A DNA stretch of 64,000 bases, from assembly GCF_000011065.1 (NCBI RefSeq), contig NC_004663.1, forward strand, positions 4,526,001-4,590,000, written 5' to 3'. Made by a program: the position numbers and the translations under genes. Shown here one piece after another: positions 54,439 to 62,608 of the stretch. The first letter of the stretch is position 1; each line of letters opens with the position of its first letter. This DNA comes from Bacteroides thetaiotaomicron VPI-5482. Lineage in GTDB: Bacteria > Bacteroidota > Bacteroidia > Bacteroidales > Bacteroidaceae. The notes below the pieces were generated by a model. That model did no database searches, was not told the origin of the DNA, and saw only the letters and a program-made list of their open reading frames with translations.

Positions 54439-55161
54439 ATGATTTCGAGAAAGAAAAGCCTTTTTTTAAGCGTATCAGTATTGATTCTATTTGTGGCGTT
54501 AGTTGCACAAAGTTGTAGTTCGGAGAATGACGATTTTGTTGCTAATCCCAACTCATCATTAGAAATGAGAGCTAACCTAGAATCAATGGATAATCGTGCA
54601 ACAATTGTCAATTCTATAGCCGAATCTGATGAATTATTAGATTACGGAATGAACTGTATGTTACTTGCTGAGAAGTTAAAATCATATACTTCAACTTTGA
54701 CTCCAGAAGAATTTGATGAACTTATGAATAACTTAAATAATGATGATTATATGATAGAACTTGTGAGTAAGGTTGACATTGAAAAAGAGGCTTTAATGGT
54801 AGAGAATGCACGACAGGAACTATTAGCTAATAAAAGTTTTAAGTTGTTAGATGAGTCCGAAAAAATGAATGTTTTTATTAGATTCTCTGATAATTCGCAG
54901 AATACTATGCAACATCTATTGCTAAAAAGTCCGGGTGAAAGTGCAGGAGGTGTTACTAAAGCGGAATGTAAGCGTAGATATGATGAAGACTACGCTTATG
55001 CTTCTGCTATTTATCTATCATCTATGCTCCTTTGTTCTTGTGCAACGGGGGGGCTTGGTGTATGTCTTTGTGCTATTGGTGCTTCTGCTGGCTATGACTA
55101 TGCAACAACTCTTGCTGATCGTAGTTATTATGATTGTTTGTCAAATGCTATAGATCGCTAA
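54439..55161 (+). CDS. Lipoprotein with C-terminal Cys-rich domain (copy 2)
   Basis: A 240-aa protein with lipobox AQSC. The middle block EEFDELMNNLNNDDYMIEL matches the lipoprotein at 50902. The C-terminal ~60 residues have Cys at matching places (AECKRR, LCSCATGGLGVCLCA, YDCLSN) with a Gly/Ala-rich hydrophobic centre, so that part may be membrane-active. Directly followed (TAA then ATG) by a small membrane protein and then by a Wzy_C ligase: a lipoprotein - membrane protein - ligase set. Confidence 0.7.
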   Translation: MISRKKSLFLSVSVLILFVALVAQSCSSENDDFVANPNSSLEMRANLESMDNRATIVNSIAESDELLDYGMNCMLLAEKLKSYTSTLTPEEFDELMNNLNNDDYMIELVSKVDIEKEALMVENARQELLANKSFKLLDESEKMNVFIRFSDNSQNTMQHLLLKSPGESAGGVTKAECKRRYDEDYAYASAIYLSSMLLCSCATGGLGVCLCAIGASAGYDYATTLADRSYYDCLSNAIDR

Positions 55162-55422
55162 ATGAGGTATTATAATATCTTTATAGTTTTAGCTATACTA
55201 TCTGTATTGCTCATGACAATTAATAGAAACTATAATTATTTGATAAATGACTGGTATATTTCAGGTGTTTATGTGTTAATGTGGGTCTTTCTTTTTCTTT
55301 ATACAGTAAGTAAAGTTCCTAAAAAGAAAAAAGGCTTGAAAGAATATCTTCCTAGCATTTTAGCCTTTCTTGTGGTTCTATTAAATGTCTTGGATGTGCT
55401 TAGAAGACATGTTATGTGTTAA
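55162..55422 (+). CDS. Small membrane protein paired with lipoprotein copy 2
   Basis: An 86-aa protein with three hydrophobic segments (~4-22, ~33-52, ~64-80) separated by a Lys-rich loop (VPKKKKGLKEY). ATG lies on the base after the lipoprotein stop, so translation is likely coupled. Counterpart of the 50618-50905 protein. Unknown function. Confidence 0.65.
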   Translation: MRYYNIFIVLAILSVLLMTINRNYNYLINDWYISGVYVLMWVFLFLYTVSKVPKKKKGLKEYLPSILAFLVVLLNVLDVLRRHVMC

Positions 55423-55502
55423 AATAAGTAGATGAAAACTTAGGAATAAATACTTAATGTTTTGTGGTTTATAATCAACTTTTTATTTATTCCTAAGTAA
55501 TA

Positions 55503-57104
55503 ATGAGTTTTTATATGTCAAAAGTGAGTATTACTCAAATCGGCTTTGCTCTTCTTTGCATTGGTAGTGTTTTTATGTATTCTACCCAGATAACCGATCC
55601 CTATATTGTTTCTAAATGGTTATATACGATCTTATTTGTTTTAATTATAACAATATATTGTTCAATTAGAATGTTATTAGGAAAATCTGTAAAATTTGAT
55701 ACACGATTGGCTGGGATGAGTATTGTTATTGTTTCTAGTTTACAAGCAATATATGGTCTGTCTCAATGTTTTAATATAACCACCTTTAATACTTTTTATA
55801 AGATAATGGGGAGTTTTGAAAATCCTACGGGATTTTCTGCTTGTCTTTGTGTCAGTTTACCCTTTTTTGTTGTATTCCAATTATTAAATGAAAATAAGCA
55901 AATACGGTATCTAGTATGTTTTTTAGGGATTATTGTTGTAATAGCAATTGTACTATCATATTCAAGAGCTGGAATTATTAGTGTTGCAATAGTAATTGCG
56001 ATATTTTTGTTTCAAAAGCTTAAACAGAAAAGAATTTGGAAGTATCTATTATTATGTAGCAGTCTGATATTATTGTTGTTTGGTTGCTATTGGATGAAGA
56101 AAAACTCAGCCGATGGTAGACTGCTGATTTGGCAATGTGGTATAAATATGGTAAAAGATGCTCCTTGGATAGGTCATGGGTTGGGTAGTTTCGAAGCGCA
56201 CTATATGGATTATCAGGCAAATTTCTTTAAGCAATGCGGACAAAGCCGTTTTTCTATGTTGGCAGATAATGTGAAACAACCATTTAATGAATATCTTGGA
56301 CTTCTTTTAAATTTTGGGATTATTGGTTTATTAGTATTGTTGTTATTGATGGTAATAATTATATATTGCTATAGGAAGAATCCAAGTGTAGAAAAGCAAA
56401 TAGCCTTTTATTCTTTGTCTTCAATAGGAATATTCTCGTTCTTTTCTTATCCATTTGCATATCCTTTCGTTTGGGTTGTGACATTTTTAAGCATATTCAT
56501 AATAACTAGTGAATATATCAAACCTTTATTTTCTAATATCCTAATAAAGAAAATAGCTTGTATGTTCATACTTACATATTCTCTTTTCGGGAGTAGTAAA
56601 TTGTTCGAACGTATTCAAGCAGAATTAGACTGGGGAAAAGCTTCTACGCTAGCGTTATGTAAGTCATATAATGAAACTCTTCCAACCTATGAGAGATTAG
56701 AAAAGATGTTTGTGAGTAATCCCTATTTTCTCTATAATTATGCTGCTGTTCTTCAAGAAATGAAGCAATATACCGAAAGTCTAGAAGTGGCTTTAAAATG
56801 TCGTCAATATTGGGCAGATTATGATTTAGAGTTAATAATTGGGGAAAATTACCAGCAGCTTAACAAACCTGAACTGGCGGAAAAATATTATAATAGTGCA
56901 TCTATGATGTGCCCTTCGCGCTTTCTACCTCTTTATAAACTATTCCATTTATACAAAACGAATGGTGAAAAAGAACGATCGCTTGCTATGGCTGAGGCCG
57001 TTATTAGCAAACCGATGAAAATTAAGACAACTACTATTAGGATGATGAAAAGAGAAATGGAAAGAGAAATACAAAAAATGAATATGTCTATAAAACTAGA
57101 ATGA
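55503..57104 (+). CDS. O-antigen-ligase-like (Wzy_C) membrane protein with TPR tail (copy 2)
   Basis: A 533-aa protein closely related to the one at 44671-46284: shared LSYSRAGIISV, KKNSADGRLLIWQCG, GLGSFEAHYMDYQANFF, ADNVKQPFNEYL and FSFFSYPFAYPFVW. About 10-12 membrane helices, then TPR-like repeats (~400-510). Superfamily members transfer lipid-linked glycans to lipid A or to proteins. The adjacent gene is a lipoprotein rather than a glycosyltransferase, so a dedicated protein-glycosylation role is suggested, not proven. AT-rich coding sequence. Confidence 0.8.
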   Translation: MSFYMSKVSITQIGFALLCIGSVFMYSTQITDPYIVSKWLYTILFVLIITIYCSIRMLLGKSVKFDTRLAGMSIVIVSSLQAIYGLSQCFNITTFNTFYKIMGSFENPTGFSACLCVSLPFFVVFQLLNENKQIRYLVCFLGIIVVIAIVLSYSRAGIISVAIVIAIFLFQKLKQKRIWKYLLLCSSLILLLFGCYWMKKNSADGRLLIWQCGINMVKDAPWIGHGLGSFEAHYMDYQANFFKQCGQSRFSMLADNVKQPFNEYLGLLLNFGIIGLLVLLLLMVIIIYCYRKNPSVEKQIAFYSLSSIGIFSFFSYPFAYPFVWVVTFLSIFIITSEYIKPLFSNILIKKIACMFILTYSLFGSSKLFERIQAELDWGKASTLALCKSYNETLPTYERLEKMFVSNPYFLYNYAAVLQEMKQYTESLEVALKCRQYWADYDLELIIGENYQQLNKPELAEKYYNSASMMCPSRFLPLYKLFHLYKTNGEKERSLAMAEAVISKPMKIKTTTIRMMKREMEREIQKMNMSIKLE

Positions 57105-57224
57105 ATATGGAATTAATACGGTTGTTGTCAATCACTTCGCTTGTGCATTTAGGAATCTACGGATTGTTTATTGTGTGATAATAGAAATAAATATAGTAAC
57201 CGAATGAGAATTTATAAAACACTA

Positions 57225-60101
57225 ATGAATAAAACATTCATTTATCTGCTAATAGCAGTATTGGCAGCTTGCAAAAGTACTCCTTACTCTGATGAAACTA
57301 CTAAAAGTGACCTTCGTGCGCCTGCTTATCCGTTATTAACTTTGCATCCGCATGTGAAACTTTGGTCTATGACGGATGAACTGAACAAACAGAATATGAC
57401 TTTTGGCGGCAGCACACAACTTCCTTTTGTTGGCTTCTTACGGGTAGACGGTGCTATGTACCGTTTTATGGGTAGTAAAGAACTGCCGATGCAAGCTATC
57501 GCTCCGATGGCGCTTGACCATGAAAAGTGGGAAGGAAAGTTCACTTCATTAGTTCCTGATGAAGGATGGGAGCAACCGGATTTTGATGACAAGTACTGGC
57601 AATTGTCAGAAGGGGCATTTGGCACGCCTGGCATGTGGGAAGCAAGAACACAATGGACTTCTTCTAATATTTGGGTACGAAGAGAGGTTGAAGTTGATCC
57701 GTATCTTCTGGAGCATAAAAAGATTTATTTGCGCTATTCTCATGACGATGTATTTCAATTGTACATCAATGGGAAGCAATTGGTGAATACCGGATATGAC
57801 TGGGGAGCAAACTTTAAAGTGGAAGTCCCGGACTCAATTCTGCAAACAATGAAAAGTGGAAAAGCGTTGATTGCCGCTCATTGTGAGAATCGTGTGGGAG
57901 GAGGATTGGTAGACTTCGGACTCTTTGCCGAGGAACCGACTATGCCGGTGGAAAAGGTAGCCCCCATCTCTTATGAAAAAGAGTGGACGGGAAGATATAC
58001 TATGGAGCAACCTCAGGAAAATTGGGAAGCCAAAGAGTTTGACGATACAACATGGACAGAAGGACAGGCGGCCTTCGGCACGGATGATCAACGAAATGTG
58101 CATACTCCCTGGTTCTCACCTAATATATGGGTGAGGCGCGAACTGACATTCGACCCGGCGTTGGTGAAAAACAAGCAACTGTATTTACGCTATTCCCATG
58201 ATGATGTATTTCAATTGTATGTGAATGGAATGCAACTGGTCAGCACGGGATATGAGTGGAAAAGTGATCTCAGAGTAAATATCCCGGATTCTATTGCAGA
58301 AACTATGAAAGATGGGAAAGCCGTGATTGCCGCTCATTGTGAGAATCGTATGGGAGGTGCATTGGTTGACTTCGGACTATATGCAGAATTGAGGGAAGCT
58401 GAACAAACGTCTGTCGATGTGCAAGCAACCCAAACACATTATACCTTCGAATGTGGAGATGTAGAACTGAAACTTAGCTTTACCGCTCCTTATCTGTTGG
58501 ACGATCTGGAGACACTTGCCCGTCCGGTCAATTATATCTCTTATCAGGCTAAAGCATTGGATGGCAAAGAACATGATGTTGCTGTTTATTTTGAAATAGA
58601 CCCGCACAAGGCATTTCGTGCCGGACAATCTACACAAATATATGAAAAGGATGGACTGGCTCTGATGAAGACCGGACAGGAAAATCAGAAATTATGGGTG
58701 GATAAAGAGAAAGATGGACGGTCATGGGGATATTTCTATCTGGGAACAAAGGATGACGTGACCTGTGCACAGGGGGATGCAGCCGAAATGAGGGCATACT
58801 TTATGAAAGAGGGAGATCTGAAACAAATGAGAAAGTCTGCCGAGAAACGCTATGCTGCATTTGCACAGAAGCTGGATATGAACAGCGATTTCCCGCAACA
58901 TCTCACTGCAGCCTTTGACGGACTGTATACAATGGCTTATTTCGGCGAGGACTTAAGACCTTATTGGAATAAAGACGGAAAATCAAGCATAGAAGATTTG
59001 TATGCAGATGCAGAGAAAGATTATAAAGAAGTGATGGCAAAATGTTATGCTTTTGACCGTCAATTGATGGCGGATGCTTACCTTGCCGGAGGAAAAGAAT
59101 ATGCTGAACTCTGTGCTTTGGCTTATCGTCAGTCTGTATCCGCTTTCCAGATGTCTGAAGATTCGGATGGAGAATTGCTTTATTTTACTCCGCAGGTAGG
59201 TCCGGTGGATGAATATTATCCGGCTTCACCACTATATCTTCGCTACAATCCCGATTTGGTAAAAGCGATGCTTAATCCGTTCTTTTATTATAGTGAAAGC
59301 GGGAAATGGGGAAAGCCATTTCCTCCGCATGATTTAGGAGGATATCCTATCGTAAACGGGCAGACGATAGGTGGTGATATGCCTGTAGAAGAAGCAGGAA
59401 ACGGATTGATAATGACTGCTGCTATTGCTAAAATGGAAAAGAATGCTTCGTATGCAGAAAAGCATTGGAAGACATTGACTCAATGGGCTGAGTATTTATT
59501 GGAAAACGGCACGGATACCGGTGATCAGCTTACTACAGATAATTTTGCAGGGAACTGCCCTCATCATGCTAATTTATCCGCCAAAGGTGTTTTGGGTATT
59601 GCAGCGTATGCACGTCTGGCAGAAATGCTGAATAAGAAAGAAGAAGCGGAGAAGTATATGAATGCTGCCGGTGAGATGGCTAAAGAATGGGAAATGGCTG
59701 CTTATGCGGGTGACCATTACCGACTGGCTTTTGACCAACCGGATAGTTGGGGGATGAAGTATAATCTGGTGTGGGACAGGCTGCTTGGCTTGAATCTTTT
59801 CCCGGAGAGAGTTATTCAGAAAGAGACGGATTTCTATCTTACTAAGATGAATGAGTTTGGATGTCCGTTGGATAGCAGACATAGTTATACGAAAGTGGAT
59901 TGGACAGTATGGACTGCTTCGTTGAGTGCTGACCGTATGCAATTCCGTAAGCTTATGTTGCCGCTTCATAAGTTTATGAATGAGACTACAGATCGCACAC
60001 CAATGGCTGATTTGATAAATACGGATGGGAAAACTATAGTAGGATTTACGGGGCGTACTGTAGTAGGTGCCTATTTTATCAGGTTGTTGGAAAAGGAATA
60101 A
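57225..60101 (+). CDS. DUF4965/DUF5127 'glutaminase A-like' lipoprotein with doubled jelly-roll (copy 3)
   Basis: I start at ATG 57225 for lipobox LAAC (frame open from 57171). 958 aa, ~130 longer than copies 1 and 2, because the GH2-like jelly-roll insert occurs twice (~85-230 and ~245-390 from this start). Both units have WVRRE, LRYSHDDVFQLY, GKA-IAAHCENR and GG-LVDFGL. The DUF5127 and alpha-toroid parts follow as in the other copies (GGYPIVNGQTIGGDMPVEEAGN, WGMKYNLVWDRLL). Isolated from the PUL by 13 kb and flanked by accessory genes. Confidence 0.85.
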   Translation: MNKTFIYLLIAVLAACKSTPYSDETTKSDLRAPAYPLLTLHPHVKLWSMTDELNKQNMTFGGSTQLPFVGFLRVDGAMYRFMGSKELPMQAIAPMALDHEKWEGKFTSLVPDEGWEQPDFDDKYWQLSEGAFGTPGMWEARTQWTSSNIWVRREVEVDPYLLEHKKIYLRYSHDDVFQLYINGKQLVNTGYDWGANFKVEVPDSILQTMKSGKALIAAHCENRVGGGLVDFGLFAEEPTMPVEKVAPISYEKEWTGRYTMEQPQENWEAKEFDDTTWTEGQAAFGTDDQRNVHTPWFSPNIWVRRELTFDPALVKNKQLYLRYSHDDVFQLYVNGMQLVSTGYEWKSDLRVNIPDSIAETMKDGKAVIAAHCENRMGGALVDFGLYAELREAEQTSVDVQATQTHYTFECGDVELKLSFTAPYLLDDLETLARPVNYISYQAKALDGKEHDVAVYFEIDPHKAFRAGQSTQIYEKDGLALMKTGQENQKLWVDKEKDGRSWGYFYLGTKDDVTCAQGDAAEMRAYFMKEGDLKQMRKSAEKRYAAFAQKLDMNSDFPQHLTAAFDGLYTMAYFGEDLRPYWNKDGKSSIEDLYADAEKDYKEVMAKCYAFDRQLMADAYLAGGKEYAELCALAYRQSVSAFQMSEDSDGELLYFTPQVGPVDEYYPASPLYLRYNPDLVKAMLNPFFYYSESGKWGKPFPPHDLGGYPIVNGQTIGGDMPVEEAGNGLIMTAAIAKMEKNASYAEKHWKTLTQWAEYLLENGTDTGDQLTTDNFAGNCPHHANLSAKGVLGIAAYARLAEMLNKKEEAEKYMNAAGEMAKEWEMAAYAGDHYRLAFDQPDSWGMKYNLVWDRLLGLNLFPERVIQKETDFYLTKMNEFGCPLDSRHSYTKVDWTVWTASLSADRMQFRKLMLPLHKFMNETTDRTPMADLINTDGKTIVGFTGRTVVGAYFIRLLEKE

Positions 60102-60179
60102 TTAGAATCTTAATGTCTTTTAGAAGGTATATTCGGAGCAATATGATATAGTTGATTTATTATTTTAAATAAAAACATT

Positions 60180-60827
60180 ATGAATATGAAAGGTTTATTT
60201 TATTTAGTTGTTACTATGGTAGTAATAATTGCATGTACAAATGAAGAGTTTGATGCTAATTCAGAAGTTAAGAAGGAAGAAGTTAAAACAAAGATTGCAT
60301 CATTAGCTGAAAAATATGATGTAAACGTCGATTTCTTTGAGATTAATCCTTCAGAAAAGACTGAAAATGAGATGTCATTAGAAGAAATTGAAGAATTGTT
60401 TCGTGATATAAAACAACTTAGAGAACACCCTGTTGAATTAAAGATGTATAAGGATAAAGAAGAAAATGGCTGTATGTTTTATTCTACTAAAGAGCAGAAA
60501 CCTAGTGTGCCGCTTGCTAAAACACGTAGTGAAATTTATTCATTCAGTGATTGGATTTGGAATCTTACATGGTTTAGTGTAACTTTGATCGAAGATAACA
60601 AAAATGTAACAGTAATGACAGATATAACAGGATTATCAGTTTATACGTATTCTCAATCTTATGCGAGTGGCTATGTATCAGGAAATGCTATATCATTTAA
60701 TAGTACGGGGAAAATTAAGGCAACTATAACTCAGGTTGTTGGCTTTAAACTTTCTTATGTTATTAATTCTTCAGGGACATACGATAAGAGTGCGGGAAAG
60801 GGAAGTGTTACAGTTTCTGCATATTAA
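60180..60827 (+). CDS. Small lipoprotein of the accessory stretch
   Basis: A 215-aa protein with lipobox VIIAC (start 60180 or 60186). The N-terminal ~70 mature residues are helical and Glu/Lys-rich; after ~115 a beta-rich domain follows (SFSDWIWNLTWFSVTL ... GKGSVTVSAY). Organisation recalls the lipoproteins at 46306 and 47094 (helical front, beta tail), though sequence identity is low by eye. Followed at ~20 nt by a small membrane protein. Confidence 0.7.
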   Translation: MNMKGLFYLVVTMVVIIACTNEEFDANSEVKKEEVKTKIASLAEKYDVNVDFFEINPSEKTENEMSLEEIEELFRDIKQLREHPVELKMYKDKEENGCMFYSTKEQKPSVPLAKTRSEIYSFSDWIWNLTWFSVTLIEDNKNVTVMTDITGLSVYTYSQSYASGYVSGNAISFNSTGKIKATITQVVGFKLSYVINSSGTYDKSAGKGSVTVSAY

Positions 60828-60848
60828 TGATTATTGAGAATAAAAATT

Positions 60849-61064
60849 ATGATTATGCCTCCAATGTTTTTTGAAATTGTTTATGTTCTGATTTTGTTGA
60901 TTGGGATATTGGTCGTGTTGAAAAGTCATCAACTTACTAAACCATATAAATATTTATGGGTCATTTTGGTTTTGTTATTTAATCTGTTAGGCATAATTGC
61001 CTTTTTGATATGGAAACAGTATCTTAACAAAATGAGCAATAGTGGATCGCATGGAAATGTCTGA
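60849..61064 (+). CDS. Small membrane protein, PLDc_N-like
   Basis: 71 aa from ATG 60849 (a TTG at 60834 is an alternative). Two hydrophobic helices with the pattern YKYLWVILVLLFNLLGIIAFLIW, typical of the PLDc_N / phospholipase D N-terminal module that also occurs alone in small proteins, some linked to bacteriocin immunity. Pairs with the preceding lipoprotein. Confidence 0.65.
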   Translation: MIMPPMFFEIVYVLILLIGILVVLKSHQLTKPYKYLWVILVLLFNLLGIIAFLIWKQYLNKMSNSGSHGNV

Positions 61065-61162
61065 TTTGATATATAATATGAATCGGGTAAACTTTTTTCT
61101 CTATGCTCTTTGTAAATCCGGGATGGATTGAATAGACCATTGAAACTGGTTGTTTTTCTTTG

Positions 61163-61195
61163 ATTTAGCCACCGTTATTATGATGGTGGCTAAAT
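61163..61195 (+). terminator. Terminator after the lipoprotein/PLDc_N pair
   Basis: Perfect 11-bp stem (61163-61173 with 61185-61195), 11-nt loop, followed by TTCTTATCTT. Ends the accessory stretch. Confidence 0.7.
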
Positions 61196-61282
61196 TTCTT
61201 ATCTTAGATAAAGATACAGGAGGTGCCCCTTTTTTCATAAATGCCATTGTCGTTTCTGTCTATAACCATAAAACATACTTGA

Positions 61283-61324
61283 AATCGGAAGTTTTTAGGG
61301 GTATACCCCTAAAAACTTCCGATT
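61283..61324. repeat. 42-bp perfect palindrome upstream of the DUF4143 ATPase
   Basis: 21-bp arms with no spacer, centred on GGGGTA|TACCCC. A related half-site (TAACCCTAAAAACTTC, 61346-61361) lies just before the ATPase start, and GTCTATAACC occurs on both sides of the palindrome (61257 and 61341). Could be an operator for the ATPase or a mobile-repeat end. Confidence 0.75.
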
Positions 61325-61367
61325 AATTATTTATATTTGTGTCTATAACCCTAAAAACTTCAGTTGT

Positions 61368-62582
61368 ATGATTAATCGTGAACTTTATATGGAGCAAATC
61401 ACTCCTTTTATTGATAAGCCATTTGTGAAAGTTATCACTGGTATTCGTCGCTGTGGCAAGTCGGTCGTGTTGCGTTTAATTCGTGAGGAACTTTTACGAA
61501 GAGGAGTATCTGAGGATTATATTATTTATATGAACTTTGAAAGTTTCGAGTGGATAGACATGAAGGAGGCGAAGGCGTTATACGCTCATATTCGGGAAGC
61601 TACGAAAGCCTCGGGAAAATATTATATTCTCTTGGATGAGATTCAGGAAGTTACAGATTGGGAAAAGGCAGTGAATGCCTTTTTGGTTGACTTGGATGTA
61701 GATATTTATGTGACAGGTTCTAATTCACGTTTACTATCTTCCGAGTTTTCGACTTATTTGGCAGGAAGATACGTTGCCTTTCACATTATGACTTTATCCT
61801 TTAGAGAATATCTATTATTTCATGATCTCCCGCTGACAATTTCTGTATCCGACCGTAAAACGGAGTTTCTGAAATATCTTCGTATGGGAGGATTTCCGGC
61901 TATTCATACGGCAAACTATGATTATAATGCTATCTACAAAATAGTGTATGATATTTATTCTTCTGTCATTCTTCGTGATACCGTGCAGAGGCATAGCATT
62001 CGTAACGTAGAAATGCTTGAAAGAGTGGTGAAGTTTGTTTTTGATAATATTGGGAATAAACTAAATGCGAAAAATATTGCCGACTATTTCAAAAGTCAGC
62101 AACGGAAAGTAGATATCAATACGATTTATAATTATCTCAATGCTTTAGATAGTGCTTTTGTCATTCAACGTATACCACGTTATGACATCAAGGGCAAAGA
62201 GATTCTGCAAACCAATGAAAAGTATTTTGTAAGTGATCTTTCATTAATTTATTCTGTGATGGGATATCGGGACCGCTTAATAGGGGGAATGCTCGAAAAT
62301 TTGGTTTGCATGGAGTTGAAACGCCGCGGATACGAAGTATATGTAGGTAAACAGGATGAAAAAGAAGTTGATTTTGTAGCCATTAGGCGTGAAGAGAAAA
62401 TATATGTGCAGGTTACTTATCAACTTGGCTTGCAAGCAACCATCGATCGTGAGTTTGCCCCTTTACTGGCAATTGATGATCATTATCCTAAATATGTGGT
62501 TAGTATGGATGATCTATGGCAAGATAATATTGAAGGGGTTAAGCATCGGCATATAGCCGATTTTCTACTTGATGAGTGGTAA
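61368..62582 (+). CDS. AAA ATPase with DUF4143 domain
   Basis: A 404-aa cytoplasmic protein with Walker A GIRRCGKSVV (~25-34), Walker B ILLDEIQEV (~88-96) and sensor-like VTGSNSRLLSSEFSTYLAGR. The C-terminal DUF4143 region has a nuclease-like fold (GGMLENLVCMELKRRG, then KEVDFVA with the Asp and preceding Glu, and YVQVTYQ). These ATPases are abundant and repeated in Bacteroides and their biological role is unclear. Single gene behind a 42-bp palindrome. Confidence 0.92.
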   Translation: MINRELYMEQITPFIDKPFVKVITGIRRCGKSVVLRLIREELLRRGVSEDYIIYMNFESFEWIDMKEAKALYAHIREATKASGKYYILLDEIQEVTDWEKAVNAFLVDLDVDIYVTGSNSRLLSSEFSTYLAGRYVAFHIMTLSFREYLLFHDLPLTISVSDRKTEFLKYLRMGGFPAIHTANYDYNAIYKIVYDIYSSVILRDTVQRHSIRNVEMLERVVKFVFDNIGNKLNAKNIADYFKSQQRKVDINTIYNYLNALDSAFVIQRIPRYDIKGKEILQTNEKYFVSDLSLIYSVMGYRDRLIGGMLENLVCMELKRRGYEVYVGKQDEKEVDFVAIRREEKIYVQVTYQLGLQATIDREFAPLLAIDDHYPKYVVSMDDLWQDNIEGVKHRHIADFLLDEW

Positions 62583-62608
62583 AGACGGACTAAAGCTTTA
62601 GTCCGTCT
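62583..62608. terminator. 26-bp palindrome between convergent genes
   Basis: 13-bp arms without a loop (AGACGGACTAAAG and its complement), overlapping the stop codon of the M20 gene and directly after the ATPase stop. Probably a two-way transcription stop, though neither side has a T run. Confidence 0.5.
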
